Assembly: GCF_042435035.1 (NCBI RefSeq) | Contig: NZ_JBHMQT010000054.1 | Location: 1 to 64,000 of the forward strand | Source of the DNA: Sphaerimonospora cavernae | GTDB taxonomy: Bacteria > Actinomycetota > Actinomycetes > Streptosporangiales > Streptosporangiaceae | DNA: 64,000 nt | Direction: 5' to 3' | Part shown: positions 61,795-64,000 of the stretch, one piece after another | Numbering within the stretch: the first letter of the stretch is position 1 | Layout: each line of letters starts with the position of its first letter | The notes under the pieces: model-generated | Seen by the model: the letters and a program-made list of their open reading frames with translations, nothing else | What the model was told of the DNA's origin: nothing | Databases searched by the model: none | Position numbers and translations under genes: made by a program

Positions 61795-62865
61795 TTGAGA
61801 CTCGACTTCATCCGGCCGCTGTACGACCGGCCGGGGCCGTACGCCTCGGTCTACCTCGACACCGAGCGGTCCGAACAGGGACAGGCCGACGTGGTCCAAC
61901 GGCGCTGGGCCATGCTCAGGGAGCGGCTGACCGAGGCGGGCGCGCCGACCGACGTCCTCGATCCCATCGGGGGACTGGTACTGGATCCCCGCGTGGTCGC
62001 GCCCGGCCGGGCCGTGTTCGCGGCCGGCGGAGAGGTCGTGTTCGCCCATCCTCTCCATGTGCAGCCGCGCAGGCAGACCGCGCGGTGGTCGCCGCTCCCC
62101 CACGTGGTCCCTCTGCTGGCCCAGCGCGGGGAGCCGGTGCCGCATCTCGAGGTGCTCGCGGACCACGCGGGAGCCGATCTGGTCATCGCCCGGAACGGCG
62201 CACGACGGGAGCTGACAGTGGAGTCCACAACGGACTATCCGATGCAGAAGACCGGAAAGGGCGGCTGGTCGCAGACGCGATACGACCGCGACGCCGAGGA
62301 GACCTGGCGCCGCAACGCCGTCGCCGTCGCCGAGGTCGTGGACAGGGAGGTGCACGACAGCGGCGCCGAGATCGTGGTGTTGGCCGGCGACCCGAAGTCG
62401 CGCGGCCTCGTGATGGAGCGACTCAGCAAGGACACTGCCAGGAAGGTCACCGTGGCCGAACACGGCAGCCGGGCCGCCGGAGCGGACCGACGGAATTTCG
62501 AGGCCGACGTGGACCGGGCATGCGAGGCCTGGGCCGAGCGATGCCGTGCCGAACTGCTCGACGCCTACGCAACCGGGCCGTACGCGACCGGACTGCAGGA
62601 AACGGCCCGGGCGCTGCGCGACGCACGCGTACGGACGCTGCTGCTGCACGACGACCCATCGTCGACGGCCACGGTGTGGGTGGGCCCGGAGCCGACCCAT
62701 CTGTCCACCGACCGGGCCGACCTGCTGGATTGGGGCGTCGCCGAGCCGTTCGAGGAGCGGGCCGACTCCGCGCTGGCACGGGCGGTCGCCGGCACGGACG
62801 CCGATCTCTGGTTCGTCGACCACCTCCCGTCACCCGACGGAGTGGGCGCCGTGCTGCGTTTCTGA
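61795..62865 (+). CDS. Vms1/baeRF-like protein (Rv2629 type)
   Basis: A 356-residue protein similar to Rv2629 and the bacterial release-factor-1-like (baeRF/VLRF1) family, related to the tRNA-hydrolase Vms1. It starts LRLDFIRPLYDRPGPYASVY (TTG start), and residues 156-160 read GGWSQ, in the position of the GGQ/GSQ motif of eRF1 and Vms1. The following domain is the L7Ae-like half (ADLWFVDHLPSPDG at the end). GGGAGGGG precedes the TTG. A REP-like element follows it. Confidence 0.82.
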   Translation: MRLDFIRPLYDRPGPYASVYLDTERSEQGQADVVQRRWAMLRERLTEAGAPTDVLDPIGGLVLDPRVVAPGRAVFAAGGEVVFAHPLHVQPRRQTARWSPLPHVVPLLAQRGEPVPHLEVLADHAGADLVIARNGARRELTVESTTDYPMQKTGKGGWSQTRYDRDAEETWRRNAVAVAEVVDREVHDSGAEIVVLAGDPKSRGLVMERLSKDTARKVTVAEHGSRAAGADRRNFEADVDRACEAWAERCRAELLDAYATGPYATGLQETARALRDARVRTLLLHDDPSSTATVWVGPEPTHLSTDRADLLDWGVAEPFEERADSALARAVAGTDADLWFVDHLPSPDGVGAVLRF

Positions 62866-62897
62866 CAAACGTCCCGACCCGAAGCCACCACCCCCAG

Positions 62898-63003
62898 CCG
62901 TGATCTTGCGAATACTCGCAGCGATCGCGACTGACTTGCGGCGATACCTTACGGGAACTGAGCAGATCAGCGGGCATGGTTGCGAGAAATCGCAAGATCA
63001 CGG
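62898..63003. repeat. REP-like palindromic element, copy B
   Basis: The arm CCGTGATCTTGCG-AATACTCGCA (62898-62920) and its near-complement (62981-63003) enclose about 60 bases. The consensus matches copy A at 33768-33903. Both copies follow the end of a plus-strand gene, as REP elements often do. Confidence 0.85.
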
Positions 63004-63027
63004 CCAGCTTGCAGCGTGGCGCGGATC

Positions 63028-64000
63028 TCACTCGTCGGCCTGCCCGGGCGCATCCGCGACCGCCTGGCGGCCTGGCGGGCGAGTCCGGTCGCCGACCTCC
63101 TGGTCATGGACCCCCGGGACGAGCCCACGCTGAAGGTCGTCCGTGACCTCGTCCTCGGGTGACCGGCGCCGGCCCGCCGCCGTCACCGAGCCGCCGAGGA
63201 TGAGGGCGGAGGCGATGAGCATGCCGGGCGTGACGGACTCGCTGAGCACGACGACTCCGGCCAGGACCGCGACGACCGGGTTGATGTAGGTGAAGATCAC
63301 CGAACGGGTGGGCCCGACCTCTCGGATGAGCGCGAAGAACACAACGAATGCCAGAGCGGTGCAGATCAGGGCGAGACCGGCCAATGCGGCCAGGACCCGT
63401 CCCGGGGGCATGACCTGCGGCCAGTTCAACGCCGCCGCCGGCGTGTAGACGAGCGCGGCGATGGTGAGGCAGACGGCGGTCATCGGCAGCGACGGAACGT
63501 CCTTGAGCCGGCGGGCCGCCAGCAGCGGGGCCGTGGCGTACCCACACGCCGTCAGCAGCAGTTCGACGATCGCCCAGGGGTCGCCGCCCCGCAGGTCGGG
63601 CCCGACCAGCACGACGACCCCGGCGAAGCCCAGTACCAGGCCCGCCCATCGGGCGGCGGTGAGCCGGTCGCCGTCGCCGTCGCCGATGATCCTGGCGGCC
63701 ACCACCGCGATGATCGGCGCCGCCGCGATGACCAGGGCCGCCATCGAACTGGAGACCCGCCGTTCCGCGTCGGACAGCAGCCACCACGGGAGGATGATCT
63801 CGATGGTGGCGAAGGCGAGCAGTGGCCGCCAGTAACGGACGAGTCCGGCCAACTGCCCGCCGCGCAGCGCCAACGGGAGCAGGACGGCGGCGCCGACGGC
63901 GGTGCGGACGAAGATCAGTACGGGCACCGAGACGCTCTCGACCGCCACCTTGATCATCAGATACGGAATGCCCCAGATGAAGCACATGATCAGGAACAGC
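63028..64000 (-). CDS. EamA/DMT-family transporter, N-terminus cut by the window end
   Basis: Drug/metabolite transporter of the EamA type with ten expected membrane helices, of which eight or nine are visible. The first visible helix (LFLIMCFIWGIPYLMIKVAV) runs past the window end. The two EamA repeats are recognisable (ILPWWLLSDAERRVSSSMAA; GPTRSVIFTYINPVVAVLAG). The last 45 residues are a hydrophilic Arg/Asp-rich tail that lies over the end of the REP-like region. The substrate is unknown. Confidence 0.85.
   Translation of the reverse strand, partial: LFLIMCFIWGIPYLMIKVAVESVSVPVLIFVRTAVGAAVLLPLALRGGQLAGLVRYWRPLLAFATIEIILPWWLLSDAERRVSSSMAALVIAAAPIIAVVAARIIGDGDGDRLTAARWAGLVLGFAGVVVLVGPDLRGGDPWAIVELLLTACGYATAPLLAARRLKDVPSLPMTAVCLTIAALVYTPAAALNWPQVMPPGRVLAALAGLALICTALAFVVFFALIREVGPTRSVIFTYINPVVAVLAGVVVLSESVTPGMLIASALILGGSVTAAGRRRSPEDEVTDDLQRGLVPGVHDQEVGDRTRPPGRQAVADAPGQADE

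Noticed and set aside
62980..63162. 60-residue plus-strand frame over the EamA C-terminus
   Set aside because: Begins inside the REP-like element, overlaps the EamA gene and shows no family.

Overview
The window is about 70 percent G+C. It has many GTG and TTG starts, several apparently leaderless promoters, a bL37 micro-gene, ClpP1P2, XRE/DUF5753 and SpoIIE-type signalling proteins, and a dynamin pair next to an SSB paralogue. Together these point to a sporulating filamentous actinomycete. A Streptosporangiaceae-like genus is my best guess, but the family assignment is inference. Most of the window is ordinary chromosome with no intact transposon or prophage.

Layout. 0.7-7.9 kb: minus-strand proteostasis block tig, clpP1-clpP2 (ATGA overlap), clpX and valS, with a ClgR-like box before clpP1. 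8.0-10.2 kb: divergent XRE/DUF5753 regulator and HATPase protein around a 40-bp palindrome, then tRNA-Gly(TCC) and tRNA-Pro(TGG). 10.2-17.3 kb: VOC protein, TrpB-like enzyme, a GAF/SpoIIE/HATPase phosphatase, the bL37 gene, a DeoR regulator, a decayed galT carrying an IS605-type right-end scar, and a c-di-AMP (ydaO-type) riboswitch before a secreted coiled-coil protein. 17.3-25.5 kb: M50 protease, atypical LuxR response regulator, a LanKC-like protein lacking the lyase region and kinase catalytic residues with a 27-codon ORF in front, a membrane PP2C phosphatase, Eis-like acetyltransferase, rpiB and def. 25.5-38.6 kb: aldehyde dehydrogenase, pepN, a NERD membrane protein, ilvD, a REP-like palindrome cluster, WYL, FmdB, GNAT and HNH proteins, and an S9 peptidase. 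38.6-44.5 kb: purU, a TPR/STAND-like protein overlapping a 24-codon basic peptide gene by GTGA, and a GNAT plus XRE-TPR pair overlapping by ATGA. 44.5-56.5 kb: MscS channel, truncated globin, GH13 glucosidase, thioesterase, ettA, diguanylate cyclase, ssbB and dynB/dynA-like genes. 56.5-64 kb: cobA/cysG fusion, cobT, cbiX, a tandem GNAT, a DUF2795 protein, a Vms1/baeRF-like protein, a second REP-like element and a truncated EamA transporter.

How genes work together. Nascent-chain folding and turnover (Tig, ClpXP1P2, Def, PepN) and siroheme/cobalamin steps (CobA/CysG, CbiX, CobT) form clear sets. The dynA-dynB-ssbB trio matches the Streptomyces sporulation locus. The least explained parts are two micro-ORFs set in front of unusual large proteins (LanKC-like and TPR), the palindromic control region near 9.2 kb, the IS605 scar in galT and a dispersed palindromic repeat with two copies in the window.
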